10,859 nt of DNA from an uncultured Eubacteriales bacterium. GTDB taxonomy: Bacteria; Bacillota; Clostridia; Oscillospirales; Oscillospiraceae. The notes below the pieces were generated by a model. That model saw only the letters and a list, made by a program, of their open reading frames with translations. It was not told the DNA's origin and made no database searches. Every line of letters starts with the position of its first letter. Positions within the stretch are counted from its first letter, which is position 1. The stretch is from NCBI GenBank assembly GCA_900552475.1, contig USAC01000073.1:1-10859 (forward strand). Reading direction: 5' to 3'. The position numbers and the translations under genes were made by a program. This document shows, piece after piece, positions 1-5,636 of the stretch.

Positions 1-379
1 GCCGGAGATCTTCTCCACTGAACCGGTGCACCTGGTCACAGAACTGGCAGGTCAACTCCGCCTGCCCCTGCTCGTCGATCAACTGCTGCAGCTCCTCCGC
101 CGAGACAAGGCCGATGGAGGTGCGCGTCACCTCGCCGCCGTCAAAGCGCATGAGCGTCGGAATACTCGCGATGCCGTAGCGCATGGCGAGATTTCCGCAC
201 GCGTCGACATCGACCTTCACGACCTTGTAGCCCGGGTTCTGCTCCGCGGCCTGCTCCAGCAAGGGCGCGAGCATCCGGCACGGGCCGCACCACGCCGCCC
301 AGAAATCCACCAGCACGGGCTGCTTGCTCTCGAGCACCTCACGGGCAAAGCTCTCCTCCGTTGCATGTACAATCGCCAT
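1..379 (-). CDS. Thioredoxin with Hsp33-like C-terminal zinc-site segment (partial, runs off left edge)
   Basis: Cytoplasmic thiol-disulfide reductase of the thioredoxin fold. 126 codons are visible without a stop. The active site WCGPC is at residues 30-34 and the cis-proline at 74 (SIPT); the fold closes with a typical GLVSAEEL strand-helix near 90-98. Residues 101-126 do not look like a thioredoxin end. They contain CQFC (Cys111, Cys114) followed by a hydrophobic/aromatic stretch and SGEDL, closely resembling the C-terminal CxxC half of the Hsp33 (HslO) redox-switch zinc site. The reading frame was checked base by base across the junction and is continuous. The ATG at 379 has an AGGAGG (388-393) 8 bases upstream. 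It lies 94 bases after the regulator on the same strand, with no clear terminator or promoter between, so it may be cotranscribed. The thioredoxin part is certain; the Hsp33 relationship is by eye. Confidence 0.9.
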   Translation of the reverse strand, partial: MAIVHATEESFAREVLESKQPVLVDFWAAWCGPCRMLAPLLEQAAEQNPGYKVVKVDVDACGNLAMRYGIASIPTLMRFDGGEVTRTSIGLVSAEELQQLIDEQGQAELTCQFCDQVHRFSGEDLR

Positions 380-473
380 TTCGATGGCCTCCTTTGTGTT
401 TCATTTTCCACAGCATACCGCTTTTCGCCGCGATCGGCAGTAGTTTTTGCAACAGCCGCGTCAAAAATACACG

Positions 474-1169
474 TTATTTCTGGCGGCTGTTGAGCTTGCC
501 GAGATAGCGGTAGATGCTGGCCTCGGAGCTGTGCAGCTCCTTGGCGACGTAGCTCACCGAGCCCTTGAGCAGGAACACGCCCTTGCGGCTCAGCGTCTCC
601 ATGATGTCCATCTTCTCATCCTGTGTCAGGCGGTCGACCTCCACGGGGTAGTTCGCCACGACGGAGGAGACGATGCTCGCCGTCGCGCCCGCGATGGACG
701 TGGGATAGGCCTGCGCCGCGGGGCCGGCGCTCGGCAGCTCGCGGTCGACGATCAGGCTCGTGCCGCTCTCCGTGCCGGGCATGAGCTTGCCGCCGCAGAG
801 GTCCATGACCTTCCCCGCCAGCTCTTCATAGCGGCTGCTGTCGAAGTTGATGCACAGCAGCCCCGCCAGCTCGCCGTTGGCGCCGCGGATGAACAGTGAG
901 TTCGAGCACATCTTCTTGCCCGTGACGGACATGCTCTCGAAACGGAGGACATAGTCCTGCGTCTCGTACAGGCGGCTCGTCAGATACTCGAGCATCTTGT
1001 TGCTCAGGGGCGAGCCGAGATGCCGCCCCGTCAGCTCGCCGTTGGCGATGGCGATGATCTGGTTGGAATCGTCCTTCAGCTCGTGCAGCGCAATCTCATA
1101 GTCCGGGCCGAGAATGTGCCCAAGAAACTCCACGAGCAAGCTATAATGCCTTTTCAGTTCTTGTTCCAT
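474..1169 (-). CDS. YheO/DauR-type PAS-HTH transcriptional regulator
   Basis: A 231-residue DNA-binding regulator. Residues about 8-112 match the YheO-like PAS domain (a GPDYEIALHEL segment near 21-31 and GLLCINFD near 103-110). Residues about 186-226 form the family's C-terminal helix-turn-helix, with a recognition helix around SSEASIYRYLGKL. This two-domain plan and length are those of the E. coli YheO and Pseudomonas DauR group, where DauR represses amino-acid catabolic genes; the ligand here is unknown. The start follows the ligase TAA by only three bases, and its ribosome binding site (AAGGAGG, 1183-1189) lies inside the end of the ligase gene, so translation is probably coupled. As the last gene of the acyltransferase-ligase unit it may be an autoregulator of that unit; direct repeats at the unit's promoter are candidate sites. 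The family is well supported, the target is inferred. Confidence 0.88.
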   Translation of the reverse strand: MEQELKRHYSLLVEFLGHILGPDYEIALHELKDDSNQIIAIANGELTGRHLGSPLSNKMLEYLTSRLYETQDYVLRFESMSVTGKKMCSNSLFIRGANGELAGLLCINFDSSRYEELAGKVMDLCGGKLMPGTESGTSLIVDRELPSAGPAAQAYPTSIAGATASIVSSVVANYPVEVDRLTQDEKMDIMETLSRKGVFLLKGSVSYVAKELHSSEASIYRYLGKLNSRQK

Positions 1170-1172
1170 GGC

Positions 1173-2924
1173 TTAGTTGCCGCCTCCTTGCACCTGCGCC
1201 TCAGGCTTCTGCTCCGCCTTGAGCTTGGCCAGCTCCTCTTCCTCGAGCACGCGGTAGGCTACCTTGCCGACAAGCGTCTTCGGCAGCTCCTCGCGGAACT
1301 CGATGTCATAGGGCATGGCGTATTTCGCCACATGCTTGCGGCAGTAGGCCAGCAGCTCCTGTCGCGTCTCATCCGTCGCGGGTACGCCTGGCTTGAGCAT
1401 GACAAAGGCCTTGACCTTCTGCATCTTATACGCGTCGGGCACGCCGATGACGCAGCTCATCTGGACGTTCTCGTTCGCGTCGAGGATGTTCTCAATCTGG
1501 CCGGGATAGACGTTGTAGCCGGAGGAGATGATCATCCGCTTCGCACGGCCGCGGAAGTAGATAAAGCCCTGCTCGTCCATCGTGCCGAGGTCACCCGTGT
1601 AAACCCACGTCAGGCCGTCGTCGTGCCTGCGGAGGGTCTGCGCCGTCTCCTCGGGCTGGTTCATGTAGCCCTGCATGACCGTCGGGCCGGCCAGCAGGAT
1701 CTCGCCCTCCTGCCCGTAGGGCAGCTCCTCATCGGTGCCGGGCTTGACGATTTTAATATAGGTATCAGGGAACGGAAGGCCGATGGAGCCCTCCTTATAG
1801 ATATGTGTCGGCGTCAGGCAGCAGGCCGTGACCGTCTCCGTCGTACCGTAGCCCTCGCGCACCTGCACGACGGCCTTGTGGTCATAGAGGAACTTGTCGA
1901 ACTTCTTCTTCAGCTCGATCGACAGGCTGTCGCCGCCGGAGAACACGCCCTTCAGGCTCGAGAGGTCGGCATTCTCCATGCTCGGCAGGCGCAGCAGCGC
2001 CTCGTACAGCGTCGGCACACCCGCGATGAAGTTGCAGTGGTACTTCACGATCTGCTTGGCGTAGCTCTTGGCCGTGAAGCGTGGGATCAGGATGCAGCGG
2101 CCGCCGTTGGCGAGCATCGAGTGGATGCACACGCCCAGACCGAAGCCGTGGAAGAGCGGCATCGCGGCGAGCATCTTGTCGCCGGGACGGAACATCGGGT
2201 TCGTCGCGATGATCTGCTGGGCGAGGGCGTTGAAGTTGCCGTTCGTGAGGACGATGCCCTTCGTCGTGCCGGTCGTGCCGCCGGAATAGAGGATCACGGC
2301 CGGGTCGCCCGCGCGGCGCTCGACGCGGTAGTTCTTATAGAAGCAGTAGCGCGCCATGTCCATGAACTCGCGCCAGCGGATGACGGGCGCGTCCTCGGGG
2401 ATCTTCTGGATCTTGCGCCCCTCGGTGAGCATATAGCCCGCGCGGATGGGGCGGGAGAGCTCGTCCTTGACGGAGGCGATGATGATGTTGCCGATCTTCG
2501 TGTTCTGGCGGATGTGCTCAAACTTATTATAGAACTGGTCGAGCGTGATGGCCGTGACGGACTCGGACGCGTTGAGATAGAACTCGATCTCCTTCTCGGC
2601 CGAGAGAGGATGGATCATGTTGGCGATGCCGCCGACGAGGTTCACCGCGTAGAACATGAAGATCGCCTGCGGGCAGTTGGGCATGGCGATGGTGACCTTG
2701 TCGCCGGGACGGATGCCCAGCACCTTCAGGCTCTTGGCGCAGCGCTCAACCTCCTGCACCATCCGCCGGTACGTCGTGGACCGGCCCATGAACGTAAAGG
2801 CGATGTTGTTCGGATAGGCGTGTGCAATGTTCTCGACGGCCTCAAACATCGTCCCCTGAAAATACTCCAGGTGCATCGGCACGTCGCCCATATAGTCCTT
2901 CCAGGGTGTTTTGACTTCACTCAT
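1173..2924 (-). CDS. AMP-dependent acyl-CoA synthetase/ligase (long-chain fatty-acid-CoA ligase-like)
   Basis: Class I adenylate-forming enzyme, 583 residues, the usual size. It would activate a carboxylic acid with ATP to acyl-AMP and transfer it to CoA in the cytoplasm. Visible core motifs are the phosphate loop YSGGTTGTTKG (213-223), GYGTTET (358-364), YTGD (442-445), the hinge region GRAKRMIISSGYNVYPGQIE (459-478), and the C-terminal catalytic lysine in LVGKVAYR (Lys554). All key residues are present, so it should be active. Similarity is to medium/long-chain acyl-CoA ligases, but substrate length cannot be read. The ATG at 2924 is chosen because AGGAGG (2934-2939) sits 9 bases upstream; the frame is open further up to 3035, but that part lies inside the upstream gene. 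It overlaps the acyltransferase end by 8 bases (ATGAGTGA), a sign of tight operon coupling. The tail after residue 565 is low complexity (K, E, Q, then GGGN). Confidence 0.93.
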   Translation of the reverse strand: MSEVKTPWKDYMGDVPMHLEYFQGTMFEAVENIAHAYPNNIAFTFMGRSTTYRRMVQEVERCAKSLKVLGIRPGDKVTIAMPNCPQAIFMFYAVNLVGGIANMIHPLSAEKEIEFYLNASESVTAITLDQFYNKFEHIRQNTKIGNIIIASVKDELSRPIRAGYMLTEGRKIQKIPEDAPVIRWREFMDMARYCFYKNYRVERRAGDPAVILYSGGTTGTTKGIVLTNGNFNALAQQIIATNPMFRPGDKMLAAMPLFHGFGLGVCIHSMLANGGRCILIPRFTAKSYAKQIVKYHCNFIAGVPTLYEALLRLPSMENADLSSLKGVFSGGDSLSIELKKKFDKFLYDHKAVVQVREGYGTTETVTACCLTPTHIYKEGSIGLPFPDTYIKIVKPGTDEELPYGQEGEILLAGPTVMQGYMNQPEETAQTLRRHDDGLTWVYTGDLGTMDEQGFIYFRGRAKRMIISSGYNVYPGQIENILDANENVQMSCVIGVPDAYKMQKVKAFVMLKPGVPATDETRQELLAYCRKHVAKYAMPYDIEFREELPKTLVGKVAYRVLEEEELAKLKAEQKPEAQVQGGGN

Positions 2925-3792
2925 AGTCGACTTCCTCCTTGATAGGCTTCTCCAGCTCCTCCGGATGCTCGAGCAGATACTTGAGCAGGCGGACAGACTT
3001 GGAGTAATAGTATCCGTCGGCCAGGCGCTCATCAATCGTGAGGCCGAGGTCGAGGGTTTCCCGCATGGTCATGATGCCGTTCTCGTCGAAGAAGGCGGTC
3101 TTTTTCTTTTCGCCGATGATGCAGAACATCGAGCAGGTGCCCCAGTTCGTCAGGTGGTGGTAGCCGCACTTGAGCTTGATGGAGCCGAGGTTCGAGATGA
3201 CGACGGAATTATAGTAGGGATCCGTCGCGATAATGTCCTTCGGTACCCAGCCGTGCTTATCCAGCCACATCAGGAAGCGGATGGCTGCCTTGCTGATAAA
3301 GCGGGGGATCTTGTTCAGGTAATCCATCACGCCGGTCGTCGGGTCGACCTTCTCGCTGCGGCACTCCTGCACCTGCGAGCGGATGTACTCGTGGACGTCC
3401 GCGACGGTGAAGTCGTCCTTCCCGTGCAGAACGGCCAGCGCCTCGGCGCCCGTGTCGGAGAACTGCTTTTTCACGACGAACGCGGCGGAGACCTCGTTGC
3501 GCTGGTAGAAGTTGGAATTCACGATGAAGCGGTTCATCTTCGGGCGCAGCGTGATCGTCTTGAGCAGGGCGGCCACGATGAGATGGAACATCGTATAGGG
3601 GAAGTCCTTCTCCGTCTCGTTCTTCCGGGCGAGATATTCGTTCATGGCCGTCAGGTCGATGCGCAGCGAGACATACGCCTCGTTGTCGCAGCGGTTGGGG
3701 TAGATGATGCCGGTGATATAGTGCAGCGAGTCCAGCTCACGCAGCAGGACTCCGTCGCGGCGGTCGCCGCGGCGGCGTTTGTGCTGATCCAT
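2917..3792 (-). CDS. Stand-alone 2-oxoacid dehydrogenase E2-like / CAT-fold acyltransferase
   Basis: A 291-residue protein made only of the catalytic fold of lipoamide acyltransferases (chloramphenicol acetyltransferase-like fold). No lipoyl domain or E1/E3-binding domain is present and no E1 or E3 gene lies nearby, so it is not a normal dehydrogenase-complex subunit. The E2-like core is visible as SNLGSIKLKCGYHHL (200-214) and the C-terminal LGLTIDERLADGYYYSKSV (249-267). The position of the catalytic histidine in the canonical DHRVxDG motif is a glutamate here (Glu255, DERLADG), while the Asp-Gly (259-260) is kept. It may work by another mechanism or be a binding or scaffold protein. The ATG at 3792 is preferred: AAGGAGA (3801-3807) lies 8 bases upstream. 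An in-frame ATG at 3798 is too close to that site. It is the first gene of the unit with the CoA ligase, which suggests an acyl-CoA substrate. Confidence 0.85.
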   Translation of the reverse strand: MDQHKRRRGDRRDGVLLRELDSLHYITGIIYPNRCDNEAYVSLRIDLTAMNEYLARKNETEKDFPYTMFHLIVAALLKTITLRPKMNRFIVNSNFYQRNEVSAAFVVKKQFSDTGAEALAVLHGKDDFTVADVHEYIRSQVQECRSEKVDPTTGVMDYLNKIPRFISKAAIRFLMWLDKHGWVPKDIIATDPYYNSVVISNLGSIKLKCGYHHLTNWGTCSMFCIIGEKKKTAFFDENGIMTMRETLDLGLTIDERLADGYYYSKSVRLLKYLLEHPEELEKPIKEEVDYE

Positions 3793-3817
3793 AGTCATAA
3801 TCTCCTTGTTGTATACA

Positions 3818-3870
3818 CGCGCCTGCGGCGCGAGGTCTGGCACTGAAATAAGGCCGCCTTTTCAAAAGGC
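3818..3870 (-). promoter_or_regulatory. Structured 5' leader of the acyltransferase-ligase unit
   Basis: Between the predicted transcription start (about 3882) and the ribosome binding site lie two inverted repeats: a near-perfect palindrome at 3856-3870 (arms GCCTTTT/AAAAGGC) and a GC-rich hairpin at 3818-3832 (CGCGCC, loop of 3, GGCGCG). The second lies about 10 bases before the ribosome binding site. They could affect leader stability or translation. No known riboswitch is recognised. Confidence 0.35.
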
Positions 3871-3888
3871 AACACTACAGCAAATTTT

Positions 3889-3917
3889 ATTATAACAAAA
3901 AAAATCTCGCATGACCA
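3889..3917 (-). promoter_or_regulatory. Sigma-A-type promoter for the acyltransferase-ligase-regulator unit
   Basis: On the minus strand there is a perfect TATAAT (3889-3894) with a 17-base spacer containing a T-tract and a weaker -35 TGGTCA (3912-3917). It lies about 90 bases upstream of the chosen start at 3792. The weak -35 and the flanking direct repeats suggest a regulated promoter. Confidence 0.65.
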
Positions 3918-3970
3918 GTGTGTTTCATATAAATCTCGCACTTTTTCGCGTTTGGATTCCGGGAAATCTC
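3902..3970. repeat. Short direct repeats around the -35 region (candidate operator)
   Basis: The 10-mer AAATCTCGCA occurs at 3902-3911 and again at 3931-3940, 29 bases apart, with a shorter AAATCTC at 3964-3970, 33 bases further. The first lies in the promoter spacer and the others upstream of the -35. Spacing near three helical turns fits tandem binding of a regulator, perhaps the PAS-HTH protein of the same unit. This is inference from position only. Confidence 0.35.
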
Positions 3971-4030
3971 TCCAAAAAAAGACGTGCAAACCAAAAGGTG
4001 GCATGAACGCGCCCATTAATCCTATAAAAA

Positions 4031-4208
4031 GTCTCACAGAGTTCGCGGCTCGGAGCCGCGAATAAAGTCCAATCCGTTTTTTTGCGGCGGCGTGTACGTC
4101 GCGAAAAACACTTTGCGCGGAGCGGAGTGTCGCAGCCTCGCCTACAGCGGGGTAAGGTGCGGAGCGCAGTGAAACCTCTTTGCCAAAAAGGCGATGCCTT
4201 TTTGGCAA
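4031..4208. repeat. Intergenic structured repeat, copy A
   Basis: Hand alignment to 6872-7021 shows about 27 differences over about 150 columns (about 82 percent identity). Hairpin 1 is 4042-4062 (9-bp stem, 3-base loop). Hairpin 2 is about 4076-4109 (T-rich lower stem, GCGGCG/CGTCGC upper stem, loop GCGTGTA). A looser branched region is 4110-4175. Hairpin 4 is 4180-4208 (13-bp stem, loop GAT). The outer segments GTCTCAC (4031-4037) and GTGAAAC (4169-4175) can pair with one mismatch, closing the structure. It sits between the terminator of the phosphatase gene and the promoter region of the acyltransferase gene. Which strand is transcribed, if either, is unknown. No match to a named family is claimed. 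Confidence 0.8.
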
Positions 4209-4211
4209 GTT

Positions 4212-4236
4212 AAAAAGAGGGCGCAGCTGCACCCTC
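4212..4236 (-). terminator. Rho-independent terminator of the lipoprotein phosphatase gene
   Basis: On the minus strand, 11 bases after the phosphatase stop codon, a 20-base self-complementary segment (4217-4236, GAGGG arm, one G-T pair, AGCT at the turn) is followed by five T residues (4212-4216). This is a classic intrinsic terminator. The structured repeat begins immediately beyond it. Confidence 0.8.
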
Positions 4237-4247
4237 CTCATGACTAT

Positions 4248-5354
4248 TTATTGCAGCATAATCCCGCGGAACGCATCGACCTGCGCCTGCGTCACGCCGG
4301 TGTCGAGCAGGAAGGCCGTCACGCGCTCCTGAAAGCTCGCGCCGGGATAGGCGTCGATGACGTCCATATAGTCGCCCTGCACGCGGCTGATGGCGCGGCT
4401 GCTGCCGATGTTGCCGAAATTGCTGAGCAGGTAATCCCGGTTCGCGTCCTCCTGCGATACGCCCAGAACGCCCAGCGCCAGATACGCTACAAAGCCCGTG
4501 CGGTCGGTGCCAATGCTGCAGTGGTAGATCAGTGGGTAATTGCTCTCGTCGGCCAGCACCGCGAACACCTGCGGCAGCGCCGCGCGGTTCGCCGCGAGGA
4601 GCGTCCCCTCCGTGCCGTCCATGGGGCACTGGACATACCGCACCCCCTCGAGCACGCCTGTCTCCGTCAGACCGCCGACCTCGTTCGTGTCGGCGCGGCG
4701 CAGGTCGAGCTCCGTCCGGATGCCCAGCTCCCGCATGACGGCGCACCCGGCGTCCGTGATCGTGGGCTGCACCTCGCTGACGCTGTTCGCATTCAGGCGG
4801 CCGCAGCGGTAGAGCAGTCCCTCGCGGACGGTCTTCCCGTCCTCTGTAACCCAGCCGCCGCAGTCGCGCATGTTCGTCACTCCGGGGCAGTAGATCATGC
4901 GCGGCGCGCCCGCCGCCGTCGTGAAGCTGCCCGTCTCACTCACGGCGGTCTTTCCACCGGAGAGCTTCGTCGTCACGGCCCAGTAGTACGTCGTGCCGGT
5001 TTTGCAGTTATAAAGGTCGTAGGCCGGCTCCGCCGTCTCATATGTCAGCGCGTCCGCGAGGTCCTCGCGCTCGCCCACGCGCAGCTCATAGCCCTCGGTC
5101 CCCTTGCCGCTCACCGTCCAGCTCAGGTGGACGGGCTCGGGGCGGCTCGCTTCCTTCACGCCCATGCCGTAGCGGGAGATATCCTCCACGTCGCCCGCCA
5201 TGTAGCGACTCACCGCCGGGGTGAGCAGGCTCACGTCCTGCCCCGCGTCCGCAAGCGTCACGGACGGCACCGCGCCGCACGCCGTCAGCGACAGCGCCAT
5301 CACCAGCGCCAGCAGTGCCGCCGTCAGGCGGCGGGAAAGCGTTCTCTGTTTCAT
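4248..5354 (-). CDS. Exported lipoprotein tyrosine phosphatase
   Basis: A 368-residue predicted lipoprotein. The N-terminus has basic residues, a hydrophobic stretch and the lipobox LTAC, with the lipidated cysteine at residue 26, so the protein should be anchored outside the cytoplasmic membrane. Residues about 70-147 look like a fibronectin-III-type beta module (LSWTVSG, YELRVGE, TTYYWAVTT). The catalytic part starts with NMRDCGGW (161-168), as in the tyrosine/serine phosphatase family Y_phosphatase3, and has the HCx5R active site HCSIGTDRTG (278-287, Cys279, Arg285). It should hydrolyse phosphate esters of proteins, phosphoinositides or a small molecule; the substrate is unknown. The ATG at 5354 is chosen because AAGGAG (5361-5366) lies 6 bases upstream and a signal peptide follows directly; the frame is open to 5474 but would include the promoter. 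It is a single-gene unit. Confidence 0.92.
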   Translation of the reverse strand: MKQRTLSRRLTAALLALVMALSLTACGAVPSVTLADAGQDVSLLTPAVSRYMAGDVEDISRYGMGVKEASRPEPVHLSWTVSGKGTEGYELRVGEREDLADALTYETAEPAYDLYNCKTGTTYYWAVTTKLSGGKTAVSETGSFTTAAGAPRMIYCPGVTNMRDCGGWVTEDGKTVREGLLYRCGRLNANSVSEVQPTITDAGCAVMRELGIRTELDLRRADTNEVGGLTETGVLEGVRYVQCPMDGTEGTLLAANRAALPQVFAVLADESNYPLIYHCSIGTDRTGFVAYLALGVLGVSQEDANRDYLLSNFGNIGSSRAISRVQGDYMDVIDAYPGASFQERVTAFLLDTGVTQAQVDAFRGIMLQ

Positions 5355-5412
5355 CGTCGGCTCCTTTCGGCGGCGCGCGGCCGCCCGGAAATAGGAAATT
5401 CTGTCTGGCGCT

Positions 5413-5441
5413 ATTGTCCCATACGTTTGGATCTTTGTCAA
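5413..5441 (-). promoter_or_regulatory. Sigma-A-type promoter of the lipoprotein phosphatase
   Basis: The minus strand shows a perfect -35 TTGACA (5436-5441), a 17-base spacer and -10 GACAAT (5413-5418). The start of transcription would be near 5406, giving a leader of about 50 bases before the ATG at 5354. Confidence 0.8.
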
Positions 5442-5446
5442 CTGCC

Positions 5447-5470
5447 GCGGGGCGGCTTTCCCCGCTTTTT
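5447..5470 (+). terminator. Terminator-like hairpin between divergent promoters
   Basis: GCGGGG (5447-5452), a 7-base loop, CCCCGC (5460-5465), then TTTTT (5466-5470) on the plus strand. It lies between the phosphatase promoter and the serA promoter, so it ends no visible plus-strand gene. It might stop antisense transcripts entering serA, or be chance in GC-rich DNA. Confidence 0.35.
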
Positions 5471-5518
5471 CCACAAAGTTTGACCCGCTCCGCCGCAGAA
5501 AGTTCGTCTAAAGAAACA

Positions 5519-5547
5519 TTGTTCTGCCGCTTCCGCCGCCGTATAAT
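5519..5547 (+). promoter_or_regulatory. Sigma-A-type promoter of serA
   Basis: -35 TTGTTC (5519-5524), a 17-base spacer and a perfect TATAAT (5542-5547). Transcription would begin near 5554, about 83 bases before the serA ATG. The -10 box sits inside the loop of a long inverted repeat. Confidence 0.8.
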
Positions 5548-5574
5548 AGACTTGCTGCGGCGGAAGCGATGCAG
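5524..5574. promoter_or_regulatory. Perfect 12-bp dyad straddling the serA -10 box (candidate operator)
   Basis: CGCTTCCGCCGC (5528-5539) and its exact reverse complement GCGGCGGAAGCG (5557-5568) flank TATAAT symmetrically, separated by 17 bases. A further CTGC/GCAG pair (5524-5527, 5571-5574) extends it with a 2-base offset. Because the predicted transcript starts at about 5554, the left arm is not in the RNA, so this reads as a DNA operator rather than an RNA hairpin. The binding protein is unknown. Confidence 0.55.
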
Positions 5575-5619
5575 GGCATCGCACGTTCCGGCGCAAGTAC
5601 TGCGGCCCGATGGGGCCGC
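5566..5619 (+). promoter_or_regulatory. serA 5' leader with two hairpins
   Basis: Within the predicted leader there are two perfect 7-bp stems: GCGATGC/GCATCGC (5566-5572, 5576-5582, loop AGG) and GCGGCCC/GGGCCGC (5602-5608, 5613-5619, loop GATG). The second ends two bases before the serA ribosome binding site (5622-5627) and could influence initiation. No T-box or named riboswitch features are recognised. Confidence 0.4.
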
Positions 5620-5636
5620 CCAGGAGGCAAATTGCC

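Noticed and set aside
427..438. A terminator between the regulator and thioredoxin genes (GCCG, CGAT, CGGC)
   Set aside because: The stem is only four base pairs and no T-run follows on the minus strand.
26..493. A 155-codon plus-strand frame over the thioredoxin
   Set aside because: The opposite strand has WCGPC, cis-Pro and a ribosome binding site; this frame has none of these.
1020..2942. A 640-codon open frame on the plus strand opposite the acyl-CoA ligase
   Set aside because: It is a GC-rich antisense frame. Its protein has no recognisable motifs, is rich in Leu, Ala, Val, His and Arg in no domain pattern, and the opposite strand has every ligase motif.
2925..3035. Extended N-terminus for the acyl-CoA ligase starting at 3035
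   Set aside because: The extra residues are Ser/Arg-rich nonsense inside the acyltransferase gene, and AGGAGG is ideally placed for 2924.
3902..3940. A CRISPR array
   Set aside because: Only two full 10-base repeats are present, with no spacer-repeat regularity and no cas genes in the window.
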